DNA of 64,000 nucleotides, from NCBI GenBank assembly GCA_902729315.2, contig LR746269.1, forward strand, positions 1,560,501-1,624,500, in the 5' to 3' direction. Below the pieces are notes generated by a model. It ran no database searches. It was not told the origin of the DNA and was given only the letters and a program-made list of their open reading frames with translations. This DNA comes from Spirodela intermedia. Lineage: Eukaryota; Streptophyta; Magnoliopsida; Alismatales; Araceae. Shown here piece after piece: positions 12,273 to 24,479 of the stretch. How positions within the stretch are numbered: the first letter of the stretch is position 1; every line of letters begins with the position of its first letter. Position numbers and translations under genes: made by a program.

Positions 12273-12807
12273 TTGATGAAGCCTTGGAGTAAGGACTACG
12301 AGAAAAGAGATAAATTAGCTTGAGAAAGGATTATGTTGAAAGCTTAATTCAAAAGACCACACGAATACTTGAAAGATGGATAATAGATGGAAGGAGAGAG
12401 GGAGAGCAGATGTAAAAATAGATGTAAGGGACCTTGAGGAGGCCTCTTAATGGAGCTGATTCGAGATGAATAATCTCCACTTTTCCACTCAAAGATACAT
12501 GACCCAAAATGACACATACCCCCTCCTCCTATGGTAGACGAGGACTTCTTACAGCCATTTGATCATCATGTGCTTATATTGCCCAACCACTCATGTACTA
12601 TGTCGCCCTTTTCCAACCTTAATGGGCACTCGCTCTGTCACTCTTCTCCAACCTTAATGGGCACCCGCTCCGTCATCCTTCTCCAAGACTAACATGCCAT
12701 TGTTAATCAATTGACCTGTGGTCTCTTACTAACCATTGGGATCTACTCCACATGTTGATTGAGATCTCTTCCCACATGGGTGAGAGGTTTACATGAGTGA
12801 CTCAATA
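12273..12807 (-). repeat. 5' LTR of element 1
   Basis: This is the partner of the repeat at 8535-9011. It contains an extra short internal duplication: two adjacent copies of a segment with CCAACCTTAATGGGCAC near 12614-12666. Immediately inside the element (about 12257-12271) is the primer-site-like stretch. Confidence 0.7.
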
Positions 12808-13271
12808 GACTCCATGATTTCCATTATCCCCCAAAATTCTTCACTCTTTTTAATATTTATCTGCCTCTTTCAAGAAGTTGCTCGCAATTATCTGAATAGG
12901 ATATAATCTGATGAAAAATATATAAAAAAAGATTATATAGTGCATAGTCAATATGGGTCATTGAATATTAATATCTTATTTAGGAGAAGACCCATCAGCT
13001 GAGCCACAATGATGTAGTTCTCTCCCCTCCGTCTTCATTACAGATAGTACCCACCCCAGTCCTCTCTGAACCCATCGAGATCAAGATCAAGATCGTGTGA
13101 TCATTCAGTTGCATAATTTTCCATAGGTTAAGCGCTTATCTTGTTCATATGATAATATTTTCGAACATTATTGAAAACATAATCCACGTTTTCTCTTCTG
13201 CCTGCCAGTAGGTCTCTGTCTCTTGAGGCATCATCCCATGGAGATAGAGAGAGGTGAGAGATAGATAAACA

Positions 13272-13312
<41 letters not shown>

Positions 13313-13992
13313 AAAAATAAATACCAGGGCGAGTGGCGTGTGGGGGAAACCGGTGTGATTGCCCGTCACGATACGAAACAGGAGAAGAAGAGTCGAAATC
13401 AGCTTTCAGCGGTCTCTTTCCGAGGAGAAATCATTGCGGGCTAATGGGCCCCGTATTGGGCCTTCTACACGAAACTCTCGTGCCAGGACCCAGTAGTGGT
13501 CCTGCGCGCTGGGCGAGTCATCGACGTGGTCGCACAGGAACCGTATACGTGTCAACCGGGCTGAGGATACCAAGCACGGGGACAGCCAACCAGGTATTTG
13601 TTCAGCGCGGACACACATATAAAGATCTGGTACCTCCCATAGATATTGACTATTTTATCCATATCAAGGTAAATTCCTGTCTTTCATAAAAGGGTACGTA
13701 TGTCATTTACGATGTGACAGTCAGGTCCCTCATGCCGTCCCGCCACAGACTCGTTGATGGCTCGTAACTCGAGGCGTCCAGCCACGCATGAGGAGTGGGC
13801 CCCCCTACCCCCTATATAGCCCTCGCGCGGGGAGGGGGGATTCAGTTGAAGAGGGAAAGATCTTCTCGATCGGGAGGGAGCGCCGAGAAAAGGAGGGGGG
13901 GGGGAATCATCTCCTCGGTCAAGGTCTCTCGCCGCCCTCTCTCTCTCTCTCTTTCTCTCATCTCGTCTCGCCGTGGTTGCACTGCTGCGGGG
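12808..13992. promoter_or_regulatory. Spacer and TATA-containing promoter
   Basis: The left part is spacer with a (GA)n run at about 13277-13310. A TATATA element at 13813-13818, in a GC-rich setting, lies about 175 bp upstream of the ATG at 13993. It is followed by a GA- and CT-rich stretch typical of a plant 5' leader. This supports a rightward transcription unit. Confidence 0.5.
13277..13310. repeat. (GA)n microsatellite
   Basis: A perfect run of about 17 GA units in the spacer upstream of the tentative gene at 13993. Confidence 0.95.
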
Positions 13993-15352
13993 ATGAAGCG
14001 GATCACGGGAGCTCTGGTGGCGGCTTCCCTGGGAGCGGCGATCGCGTCGTCTTCTCTGGATGCGGTCCTTGATCTGGTAAGCTTCCGCGGCGAGAGTGAT
14101 TTTGAAGGAGGAGGCTCTGGTTTTCTCTCCCGGCGACTGAATTCTGAAGGATTGCTTGGCGAGTCTCGCTGACGGTCGGCTGGTTTATCTTGATTTCGGC
14201 AGAGTGGATCGACAAACAAGCAAGATCGCTTTCCGTCGACCGACAGGTTCACCCCGAAATTCGACGGGCTTCGGTTCATCGAGACACTGGTTACTGCTCA
14301 TCGGTGAAGTGGAGGTGTGCGTGGAGCTACTGCTAAAGCAGATGCACCCCTTCCCGAGGCTAAGATCTCGCCCGGTGTGATCATTGTCCACCGAAGTACA
14401 GATTACTTTGTCGATTTATTTATTCACAAATGATTTGTAACTGTAGAGCACGTGAATTCATAGAAACATTTTCAGATTTCTAATTGGCACAAGAAATCTG
14501 TGTTGAACTAGCGAAGAGCGAGCGGTAGACGACTAGGTAGATTCCAATGTGCTCTGTTAGACACACTCGTGACACCGCCGTCACCATCCGGCGCAGCCGG
14601 CGTGTCCGTAAAGACGGAGACCCACCGCGAGAAAACGAATCCGTATGTTATCCTTCTGCTCCACCTTCTCCGGCTAGGGGGAACCTTCCGATGATCGATT
14701 GGACGCGTCTCCGTGGCTCGCCCTTACCTTTCCGCAACTGACGTCTCTCCGGTGTCCAGATCTGGTCCATCGCAATCAGAGGTATTACTCTCCACAGTAC
14801 TCGTACGTTACCTAGAGGATCGACGCGTTAACTGACTACGCGCAGCAATTATGATGATAATCATGACTAATTTCATACTAGAACGCACGATACTATTATT
14901 TAGATATGCCAGCTGCCCCATCCGATGCTCCAAAGCTCCAATCATGCATAGAGCAGAGAAACCATTGAAAGGCGACAATTAAACTAATTAAAAAAGGGGG
15001 ATTAAGACATCATGTAAAAAAAATTCGCCAAGGGGAGATTGCAGGTTCAATATCCGTACAGATCTTTATATTTTTTTGAAGTAATTTCCTTTTACCGATC
15101 ACGAGATGTCAAGTGTTGGTGATTCTTGCAGAAAGCAGGTTGTCAGCGCTGACGTGCGTACGAAAATGACACGTGTGCAAGGACGCCACGAGAGGGGATT
15201 ACCTTCTCGCGGAAGGGATTAGAGAGCTCGGCATCTGTCATCACTAACAATGTTTCTCGAATCAGAGCTCCAAACGCCGCCACGAGGCGACCAACAGAGC
15301 AGCGATCCAAGAGAAACGCAATCGTCTGGAGACGCCGCGGGCCATCTCAGAG
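13993..15352 (+). CDS. Tentative small gene of unknown function
   Basis: I do not recognise this protein. ATG 13993 opens a 28-codon exon (MKRITGALVAASLGAAIASS, then a DAVLDL end) that stops at a good donor, CTG|GTAAGC, at 14076. A phase-0 exon at 15266-15352 (cag|AGC to GAG|GTACAAG) would add 29 basic residues (SSKRRHEATNRAAIQEKRNR, then LETPRAISE). Any later exon would lie opposite the last exon of the DTW gene. Without splicing the frame ends at 14172 after 59 residues. The TATA box and leader upstream argue that something is transcribed. The N-terminus could be a hydrophobic signal or membrane segment. The exon chain is a guess. Confidence 0.35.
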
Positions 15353-15466
15353 GTACAAGTCTCCGTCTCCTTCTCATCTGTGGGGGCTTAAGAAGACGAA
15401 AGACGGAAATGAACTGCCAGTCTGAAGCTGAAGCTAGAATGGGGTGTCGTTTCTTCTCTCCTGCTG

Positions 15467-18400
15467 TTAGAAAAGGTGGTTCCTCTCCCTGCGGGTGATG
15501 GACCTGCCCTTCCGCACGCGCCGGGCAGTGAGAGCGTCCAGCAAGACGTCCAGCGCGTTCTCCAGAGCCCTCGCCGGTTCGTCCAACGCATACGAGCCCA
15601 GGCCAGGGCGAAGGTGCAGCTCCGACAGCAGCCCGAGGGCGGCTGCGGCCGTGCAGGTGTGATCCCACGCCGGTTGCGGCCTTCAACCAGAAGCATTTCA
15701 TTTGCCACATTAAAAAAGCGTTAAGATTTTGGGCCATCTAACACAAGAACTAATCGGTAAATGAGTGGAATAATAGCTCGTTGACCTACGGGAGGGTCGA
15801 CGGCCCGTTTCTATGCGTCAGCTCTACTTATACCCTCTTAAGTGACATATGAGCTGACTTTTGTGCAACGCAGACATGAGACCGGGCACTGAGCTTTCAC
15901 GATCTATCCAATCTAAGGTTTGCTGGAGTACTATTAGACCATCTAATTCCAAAACCAGTCAGCGGTGAGTGTTGTAGTGTTCCATCTGTGTGATTCAGTT
16001 GACTTTTTGGGTTTTGGATAATCAAACTCACCCCCCTGGCGTTGACTCAGGCCAAGGGGTTATCTAACAGAAGTGATAAATAAAGCATGTGTTTGACTCA
16101 CCTTAGCTTATGCATGGGAGACACTCCCAGGGCGCACAGAGAGAGGCAAGGCAGGTCATCCTCCCCCCACACCCCTTTCGCTTGCTCCTGCCAGCAATGG
16201 TAAACATGCGAGAGTGATTTCCTCGGAACAAAGTAGACCAGCCGCCATTAAATCTCAGGGTCAACGGCGGCATCCACGAGGTTACTGAGATCAATTGGTA
16301 GTGATTCAGTGACGGTTTTCCCTCTCTTAATCGAAGTAAAGCGACGGCTGCCATTAAATCTCAGGATCAACAATTCAGAGACGGTTTTCTCTCTCTTAAT
16401 CGAAGTAAAACATCGAGGTACCTTCAACCGCCTGTACATCGCAGCCGAGTTGCTCCACGTGCCGTCAATAAGAACAAAGTTCAGGGTCTTCTGGGGACCA
16501 TCCTACACAAAGACATGACGCAGCCAATGTTAGGAAGGCATCTTAGAATGGGCCCATTAGGCCCATATTAGGTCCCACTTCGTAACCCTAGTTTGCTATC
16601 CTTCTAATTTCTAACAGAAAGTAATTGGGAAAAAATCTAGCATAAATTATAATACACTATGCGAGTAAATGATGTATATACAGACGAATTTGCTTCCCTA
16701 TCTGGTCCTTATACCATTCACACGTGAAGAACAACTACAGAAATCTTTGTCAAGAGATGATGATGGAATCTACCAGAGTAACAAATTAAAGATAAATCCT
16801 TTGTGGAGATGAAGCTCAATTATATAGTACTAGCTTACGAAGAGGATATGGAAGAAAAATACCTGAGGTAATTGGTCTCTTGAGTTTTCAAAAAGCCCTT
16901 GAAGTGAGATATCCTGAACAGACGTCGGAGTGCTGGTCCTGTTGGGATATAAGACCCAAACCAAGTCCCTCCCTGAAAAACATGGAACCCTTGGTTATAC
17001 TCGACTTGGCAGGCTTGAATGTGTTCTGAAGAGTGAAACCATGCCCAAAAATAAATAAAGAGAGGAAGAACAGAGTTGACAAAATCATGTGGAAGCTAAT
17101 AGAGGAATGGGTGGTTCATCAGGTGAGATAAATAAGTCAAATTAAATTGCGCCTAAATACATATAGGTGGGTTGGTAGTAATTGCCAGATACATATTGGC
17201 AATCGGTTTCTAGTAAATTGGAATGCATGAGGTTACTGAGATCAATTGGTAGTAATCTTGCGTATAAATACAATTTTTCTCTATTTTTTTTCTGGATGAC
17301 GAACCGTAGACTAAAACCGAACCAACTGGTGTCTTTCCCTATGAGAGATTTCAAGATGGCCTCTGAAGCCATTATGGTTTTCTTCATGGAAACGAGGAGA
17401 CCACAGAACAAGAACAGCGTTAGGGTTAGAACTATATGATTCATGAAGAAGCAAGAGAAAAGAAAGGACAAAAACTATGGACCTTTCGAAAGACATAAAA
17501 GCTTACTGCAAAATCATTTTGAAATGAAGCAACGAGACACGAATAGAAATAAAACCCTGACACAAACAAAAAGAAATGATGAAATGAAAGATATCTCGTC
17601 CTCATAAATTGTTTAATGTCATCTTATTATAGTCGAAATTCGTGATGTAACCAACCTACAAGCTTAAATGCATCCCACATAGTCTCTTCATGTTCGTGTA
17701 CGCCGAACAGGCATAAAGATGCAGACTGAAGGCCAAAAACTTGCCATAACAATTTTCCAGTATTATTTTGCCGAAGGAAATCCTGCAGTACAGAATGTCT
17801 ACAGCATGAGTCCCTCTCAAGCTAGAAAAGCACAATAGTTAGTGGAGCAAGTATCAAATTAAAAGTTCGTGTACCTTTGGGTGCATGTACAACCAAAATC
17901 GGATCCCACTCCACAAAGCGCACGGGACTAATCTTGAACACATGCAATCTTCCATAGCGAGCCAGCACTGCAAGTACTAAACCTATTCAGGGCCTGAAAT
18001 GTATGTAATCGACCACAATGTCTCCAAGTACCACGGAAAGACAAATGAACTATGTTATACACACGTATCATCTGTTAAATTCAATAGATTCATGCAAAAA
18101 CACTGAGTAAACAGTCAAATCATTACAACAAGTCAACGATGCTCATATTTTAGAATAAAAAGGGCTTCAAAAAACAACCACAAGACGGTGAGGTATAGAA
18201 GGTGTCTATGCCAAAGATACCACTGAGTTCATAATGGAAAGTTTGGGTGTCTATGGAGGTGCCTGCAAATGGAAACTTCAGATCCAACCACCAAAGCGAA
18301 TTTTGATTGATGGGGAAAAAAGGAGAGAAGAAAGATTTGGTATGGGAGCACCTAAATTTGATTTTATTTATCATAATAAGAAAATGTTGAATATCAACTT

Positions 18401-19655
18401 CCGGCATTCAAAATAGAGAGCAGATATTTTTTATTTCTCTAATTAAAAGGAAGTTACAACTAAAAATTCACTCAGCTAAATACTGAGATGTAGCGAGCCA
18501 TCAAACTGAAATTTTTTAAAGAAAAATCCATTGTGCAGCAAAGCCATCTTAAAAAACCAAATAGACAGTTCAGTAGAATAACGACTAGCACAATAATGAT
18601 TGTACTATAGATCACAAAACACGAACACCTTCTGGCAAAGGTATCCTCTGCTTCCAAGCAAGCGACATGCTATCTGCCGAGCCGCATAGAACTGCATCTT
18701 CATTTCAGAATCAGGTAGTGACCGGTATACTCCTCTTTGTTTTCTGTCTTCTTGAACCCTGAAGCTACCCTACAAGAAAAATTTCAAGGCAGTCATGCAG
18801 AATTACGGGGAAAAAAAACAAAGAAACCAACTTAAACGAAAACAAAATCTATTGGGAAATATAGAAAATAATAATACTGAGATTCTGATCCCAAACGTCG
18901 ACAAGTTAAATAATCTCTCACCTTTTTCCTTGTAAACAAGCAATAACCATGACGTTGGAGGAAGGAAGGGTGAAAAAGCATGGACCGAGAGGTCAACAGC
19001 AAAGAGTTACTATGAGCATCGGGAGAGGGGAGTTAGCTTAGAGCAGCCAAAAGTTTTTAATCCATTTTCTTTTTGACTACTTAAGAAGACACGGATTCTA
19101 ACATAGACAACAAATGAACGCTCCGTTCCATCCGCAAAGACAGAAAGAAGAGCACGCTTAGGAGAGTTAGAAATCCATCTCTACACTCAAAAACGAAAAA
19201 TCCAATATACAAGAGGATTAGAAAAAAACAGAGAAAGGGGACGGAGGCAACAATTATACCTGGAGCTTGCCGCCGATGCCACCAAAGGTTATCTGGTCAT
19301 CCGTCTCCTTCTCTAGAGCCTTCAGATCGTCAATCACCTTCGTCACCATGGCCGGAACGGGTGAGGAGGTTCCCCAACCCTGCCATTCCCTCAGGCTTAC
19401 CCCTTCCCCACGCCATCCCTTCACTTCCAGCTCCGCCTCCGCGTCCCTCTCCTCCACGGGAAGCGCCGCGACGGTGTGCACGGAGGCCTCGCGAGCGAAT
19501 CCGACGCCGCTGTCCATCCGGCCCGCTCTGCCGGCGGCGGCGAGAGAGCATCTGCAGGCGTGGGGCCGAGCCGCAGGAACGAGCATCGAGCGGGAGCCCA
19601 CTTTCGACTCCCGCGGAAGGGCGGCCAATGCGACCAGAGCAGCTGAGGTCTCCAT
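15467..19655 (-). CDS. DTW-domain protein, probable tRNA-uridine aminocarboxypropyltransferase
   Basis: DTW/TDD proteins (E. coli TapT, human DTWD1/2) transfer the 3-amino-3-carboxypropyl group of SAM to tRNA uridine (acp3U). I assemble eight exons on the minus strand: 19655-19260, 18769-18629, 17967-17875, 17782-17656, 16972-16863, 16502-16422, 16187-16102 and 15680-15467. All have GT-AG borders and consistent phases, giving 415 residues. Landmarks: a Cys cluster C177-x2-C180-x6-C187-x-C189 (likely Zn); WSGIRFWLYMHP; NNTGKLLWQVFGLQ; DLVWVLYPNR; the DTW-equivalent LIDGTWSNSAAMYRRL (Asp302-Trp305); ISLEDLPC-like EDDLPCLSLC; and LRPQPAWDHTCTAAAALGLL near the C-terminus. The first ~80 residues are Ala/Arg-rich and could target an organelle. 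In-frame ATGs at 19697 and 19790 would lengthen the protein. I chose 19655 (METSAALVALAALP). The family is very likely; the tRNA target is inferred. Confidence 0.9.
16245..16425. repeat. Local tandem duplication inside a DTW-gene intron
   Basis: Two adjacent copies share GCCATTAAATCTCAGG.TCAA and GACGGTTTTC(C/T)CTCTCTTAAT followed by CGAAGTAAA. They fall in the intron between exons 16502-16422 and 16187-16102. The first copy also contains a 25-nt word (16278-16302) that recurs at 17229-17253 in another intron of the same gene. Confidence 0.85.
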
Positions 19656-20228
19656 TCTCTTCCTCTTGATCACATTCTTCCATTTTTTTGGGGACATCTT
19701 ATTGGGCCTCCTATCAGTGATAATTCCCCTTAAATTGCACCCATTATTGGGCTTGAGCCTGCCCATCAGAGGCCCATTCACAGAATCCATCGGAATCGCG
19801 CATATTTACTCAATTTGGCCCCCTACGGAACGTTTGACTGAGAACTAATTGATACGTTGACCTGGCTCTCGTAACTATATATTTTTTGAATTAATTTAAA
19901 TTTGTGAAAAAGGTTTTAATTAGTGACGCTGTATTGATTAAACGCCATGTTTGACCTATGATCTAAGTAGGTAACGAGATGACCTAATTGGTCATGGCCA
20001 AGGAGGTTCGGAAGGTTCAACGCCGGTCTCATTAGCCGCAAGGTGGCCCGATGACGGCGGCGCCAGGATTGGGTCAACGGGCACCACCGTATGAAGGGGT
20101 CAACGCTGTCCTCACGACAAGCTCCTGCAGCCGTGAAACCCTAATAATCTGATACTAGGTGGAGATCTGTACAGCATGCAAAGATACGCCAGCCTACAGC
20201 TTACCTGCCAAGCAGGGATGGAGCTTCT

Positions 20229-23200
20229 TCAACCTCCGGAGCTCTCAGAAAAGCTTCCAGGATTACTAGCTACGTCGGTCACAGAGAGCCGGACGACCTG
20301 GCCACCGTTGACTTCTAGGCACTCCTCCAGGTCAGCGTCGCAGGCCAGCAAGACCCACTCACCGTCGTCGTCGAGGTACTTGAGATCGAAGGCTCCCAAG
20401 TCCAGCTTCAACCTCTTCGCGACCTGCTCCTTCAGAAGGAAAACACCAACGCCGGATTTTACTCTGAACCTTATGATATCTCCTCTGTAACTGGCTTTGA
20501 CTTTCACTGTCGATGTAGAGAGGATTAGGGCATCCGGGCAGCCGCCGCCGAAGGAAAGGCAGAGGCTCTTCAGGTCCTTGGAGCTCCCCGAGTCCTCCAC
20601 CAGCATGGGATTTACTCCATGCCCTGCGTTTGGAGGTGAAGGTGGAGCCTCTCTGTCGCTTTTTTTGTTGGCTGGGCTCCCTGGGCATGATCCTTGGGAG
20701 GGTGGCCTAGCTTCAGTGCCCTCTCCCGGTTGACCCTTGATAAGATCTGGAGGGGAGTTGACTTCACCGGGTTGACCCTGCTGAGAGGAGGCCTCGGCAG
20801 TGGTGTTGTTCTCGATGCCCAGTGGCTCATTCCCTCTGTGGATCCCGACGAGGTCGTCGGGATTCCCATTCCCCGGTGACTTATTCGGCTGGGGTTTGTA
20901 CAATTGTTGAGACCAAACTCCTGCAGCATCTGGAAGATCGAATGCGCCTCCGGCGCCTTGAACAGACTCGATCACCGTCTTCAGCTTGGAGAGGGAACGG
21001 TTGACCTTCTTGATCTTCCGAGACGGCCAGCGGGAAATCCCATGCTGCCTGCAGATTCGTTTCATGGTCGTTGGACAAACTGCAATCAACGGAAAGAACT
21101 GTTTTCAGGGCAGAATTAATCTGTAGTTCTATAATTAGCATGCAATTACGTAACCCTTTTATGGGAAAATATGGTTTTTCTTCTCATTGATTGGTCAGTT
21201 CACACATAGGTCAGCTGCCGTCAGCTGCCCATTCATTCCTTCTTTCAGCACAAGGCCATATAAAGGCTTGCCAAAAACCGTAGCTCATTCACCCCCAATC
21301 ACGAATCTTGACGTGCCAATCCAAGAATCCGAGCACTGTTAGTCAAACTATGATCCACTGTCAACCAACTCAATGTGCATTACGAATTTGACACCGATCA
21401 AATAAATTAGTCATATCTATATATACACATATGCCACTAAAAAGGGATAAAAGGCAACCTGAGACTCCAGTTTATAGGTAAGAAATGAGTGCCAATCAAG
21501 AACCAGATTACCTCCAAGGCTCTTGGCCGCATCCTTTAAGCTCCCGGCGAAATAACGTTTGAGAATCTCCAGACTGATTGTCTTCTCAGCTTTTCCTCGT
21601 CTTCTCTCATGTGCCTCGGTGAAAGTAGGATTTTGGGATTGCTCCATGGCGAGCGCCCTTCCTTTCTTGTGGTTGGATTTTTGAGCAATTTTTGTGTTGT
21701 TTTCAGAAGAAGGAGGAGCCTGTGGAGCCTTGATCTCCACCGAGGAACCCTCACAGGCCTTGGGAGTTTGATTGTGGACGGCTGCATTCTCTGAATCACC
21801 ATCCACATGAAGAATCTCATCAAATATTTCTCCTCCTGTTTCCGTCTTGAAGACAACTTTCAAGCTGCGAAACAGCTGTCTGATCGCAGTCGAAATGGTT
21901 TCCAAAAGAGTCAGCTGCTCCATCCCGCTCCTGCACTCTCTTGGCAAGAAAAACTCCAGAACATAATCATCGTTTCCGGTATGACAACTCTGGAGACATA
22001 GTGCGAGACAACCGGCCAATCCAAACATCCGGGCATAGTGAACAAGGGGATATGAATTTTTGCCAAACCGGGTAATATCGCTAGAAAAACAAGGCCTGCG
22101 TAGTGAATATGCCATTCCAGCGAGCCCCTGGCCTTTCTGTAAGCGATGCTCCGCACAGGCATCTCGAAAGCCCCACATGTGAGGCTCTACAATGTAAAAG
22201 GCAGCATCTGTCGTTGACATGCATAGCTGCTCTGGGTACGGCTCGTCCTGGCCCAAGACGATTGTATTTTTGTCTCCATCATGAGTTAGACACCTCCCAT
22301 GCCTACATGGAACCCAGGTTTGAGCCAGAGGCAATTTATGCATCTCACAGACAATAGTCAGGACTTCCAGTATTTCAGACATAGCAGCTTGATGGCCCTC
22401 GTTAAATATCTGATTTGGAAACAGTAGATCACTGGATATCGTATTCAAGGAAGAAAGCAAATAACTAGCTGAATGTAAAAGGTATAAGACCGTCAGATTT
22501 ACCTGCACGCTCGGATGGCCTAACATTTCAGAACTTTTCAGATTTACAGCCTGCAAAGTGGTGATGGCCAGGAGGAAAGATATTAAACAGGTGTATGCGG
22601 TGATTTCCATGAATAGAGAAGGCAATCAAATTTACCAAGTCAAAGTGAAGATATAGTTCATATCGGAAAGGAAAAAATGGTAGTCAAACGTCTCTCCATA
22701 TTTGATCTTACCATTTATTCCCGGAAAAAAGCAAAATTTTCCATTTTCATGAAAGAAGGCATCATACTCGAGGTTCTACCATACTCTATCTACCCAACGG
22801 AGACCTCTGTATGATAAAAATATGACAGACGCCTTTTACGAAGAAAGGAGGTAGACGATAATAAAACTTTTTAAGGATTGAGATCTAAGAGAAAATAAGT
22901 CATTGTATGCTTAGGGAGACAGCTAAGGTTATCAGACTTCACTTTATTATTTTAGATAATAATATATAAATCACAAATCTACAAAAAAAATGTTATGTTC
23001 TCCTCTACATCATTTTCGTTGAGCCGTATCTCAATCAGGATGACTACAGTCGTAAAATTCTGGACTCAAAACACAGTAAAATCAACCAAGAAACCATATC
23101 TCACATTTTCAATACAAAAAATAATACCAGGAATCTAGATGAATGCCCGTGCACAGGGATTCCTACCTCAAGTGCCTTGCAAACTTTATCAACCTCATCA

Positions 23201-24479
23201 GCATAGTTAATCTTTTGCGATGTCATGATGAGCTCAACAACACCGACACACCTTTGATAAGAATGTTCAAAAACCGGCAATGCCAAGGATCCCTTGACGT
23301 TATAATTGAGTGCATGAGTAAGACGCGGGTACTCTTTACTGCTATAGTATTGAACATCAGGTGTCCATTCTGGGAGTTGCCTAGAGAACACACGACCTGG
23401 GAGCCCCAGATCTCCATCACTATGCCCATCAACTGAAAACAGATACGCCAAAGATACTGTTCGGTACTGAAGAAGCGAAATAATATGCGGATCTAACACA
23501 AACGGTTGCTCTGAAGTTGTCAGAACTTGCCGACCCCCATTCTTCACAGGTGCCCAAACTTGAACCAGAACATGCTGGTCTGTTGACTCCTTGAAGCATC
23601 GAAGTGCCTGTGCCATCTTCCCCTTGATGATGCAGGAAATATCATAGGTTTGCTCTTCTGTTGCATTGGAAACAGGTCGAGCTTTGGTGCCAATGCTTAG
23701 GAGGGCATCATCCGCTGTGTCACAAACACCTGGATGTACAAGTGTCGGAGATTGTGTAAGCTTTACGCACCTGAAGTTCATGAAAGGAGCAATGAAATAA
23801 AGAATTCAATCTCTACTGAAAGTTCAAAAATGAGCTTTAAGCCATTAAAAAGTAAACTAGATTAGCTGAATTGTTTCAGTGTCTTTCACTCTGTCAATTA
23901 CGAATGTAGAAAGTCAAAATCTAAACTATAGGTGCAACCCAATTTACCTAGAGCAGATACAATCGACAGAATTACAGGCTTACAGATCAGAATCTCTTTC
24001 TACGCGGCCAGATTACGAGAATTCAAAAATAAGGCGAACCGCAAAGATGCGAAGCATACGAGACGAGGAGAAAGAAAATAAACTGAACGATTTCCCAAAA
24101 AAAAGGAACTCGACATACTAGGATCCAATAGACTAGAAAGCCTGCCAAATAATACTGAGTTCGTCGAGTGCTCACCGGGGACAAAATTAGAGATCTCGGG
24201 GAGCGCATCCGACACCTCGGTTACTTTCTCGTCGAAGACAAGGGGAGGCGACTGCGGAGGCGAGGAGTGGGGGAACTGGTGTGAGCTCTGCAGAGGAGGT
24301 GCTGGCGGGGAAGAAGAAGAAAGAAGAAAATACTCCGGTGGAGAGTCAGAGAGGAAAGCACCGGCGTCGAACGGCCATGAGGCTTCCAGGTCGAGGTCCA
24401 AGTCCATGGCCTCCCCGCCGATCGACGGGGGCGGCGGCGGAGGCCCATCGTCGGGCTTCTCCTCGCCTCCTTCCGACAT
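20229..24479 (-). CDS. NLP: NIN-like protein (NLP6/7 type), RWP-RK and PB1 transcription factor
   Basis: Master regulator of primary nitrate responses; it binds nitrate-responsive elements in the nucleus. Five exons on the minus strand: 24479-24176, 23729-23167, 22550-22503, 22409-21512 and 21079-20229. Splice phases agree (1, 0, 0, 1), giving 887 residues. Residues 24-36 (MDLDLDLEASWPF) and the GKMAQALRCFKESTDQHVL block mark the NLP N-terminal regulatory region, which holds the conserved Ser phosphorylated in Arabidopsis NLP7. GAF-like sequence follows (SVDGHSDGDLGLPGRVF, LPEWTPDVQYYSSKEYPRL, LQKGQGLAGMA). The RWP-RK domain spans the exon 4/5 join, with RWPSRK at 621-626. PB1 is at about 795-875 with the acidic LDDDGEWVLLACDADLEEC. 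The exon 2 start (23729) was picked over AG sites that break the frame. Everything expected of an active NLP is present. The next gene downstream (DTW) runs in the same direction. Confidence 0.95.

Larger units (their letters stand above)
8535..12807 (-). mobile_element. Degenerate Ty3/gypsy LTR retrotransposon (element 1)
   Basis: Two diverged long terminal repeats (about 8535-9011 and 12273-12807) bracket a decayed interior that reads on the minus strand. Both LTRs share GGAGTAAGGACT near their left end, a stretch on a hand-drawn line with ACACATGAATACTT / ACACGAATACTT, TTCCCACATGGGTGAG and GACTCAA near their right end. Minus-strand translation of the interior gives broken gypsy pol matches: VILVIVDQQSMLMF (integrase VVDR.SK), SSYHPKINDQIEIINQELE, HWLGPNFGSTQI and ARRPYEKLAQ..FNPYKVLKCIGLVAYWLYLP, followed by FHLEDKVRLRGE next to the 3' LTR. 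Stops and frameshifts interrupt every domain, so it cannot act autonomously. A TATCAAAACAAGG run just inside the right LTR, read on the minus strand, resembles a decayed tRNA-Met primer site. At ~4.3 kb it is internally shortened. Boundaries are approximate. Confidence 0.82.
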
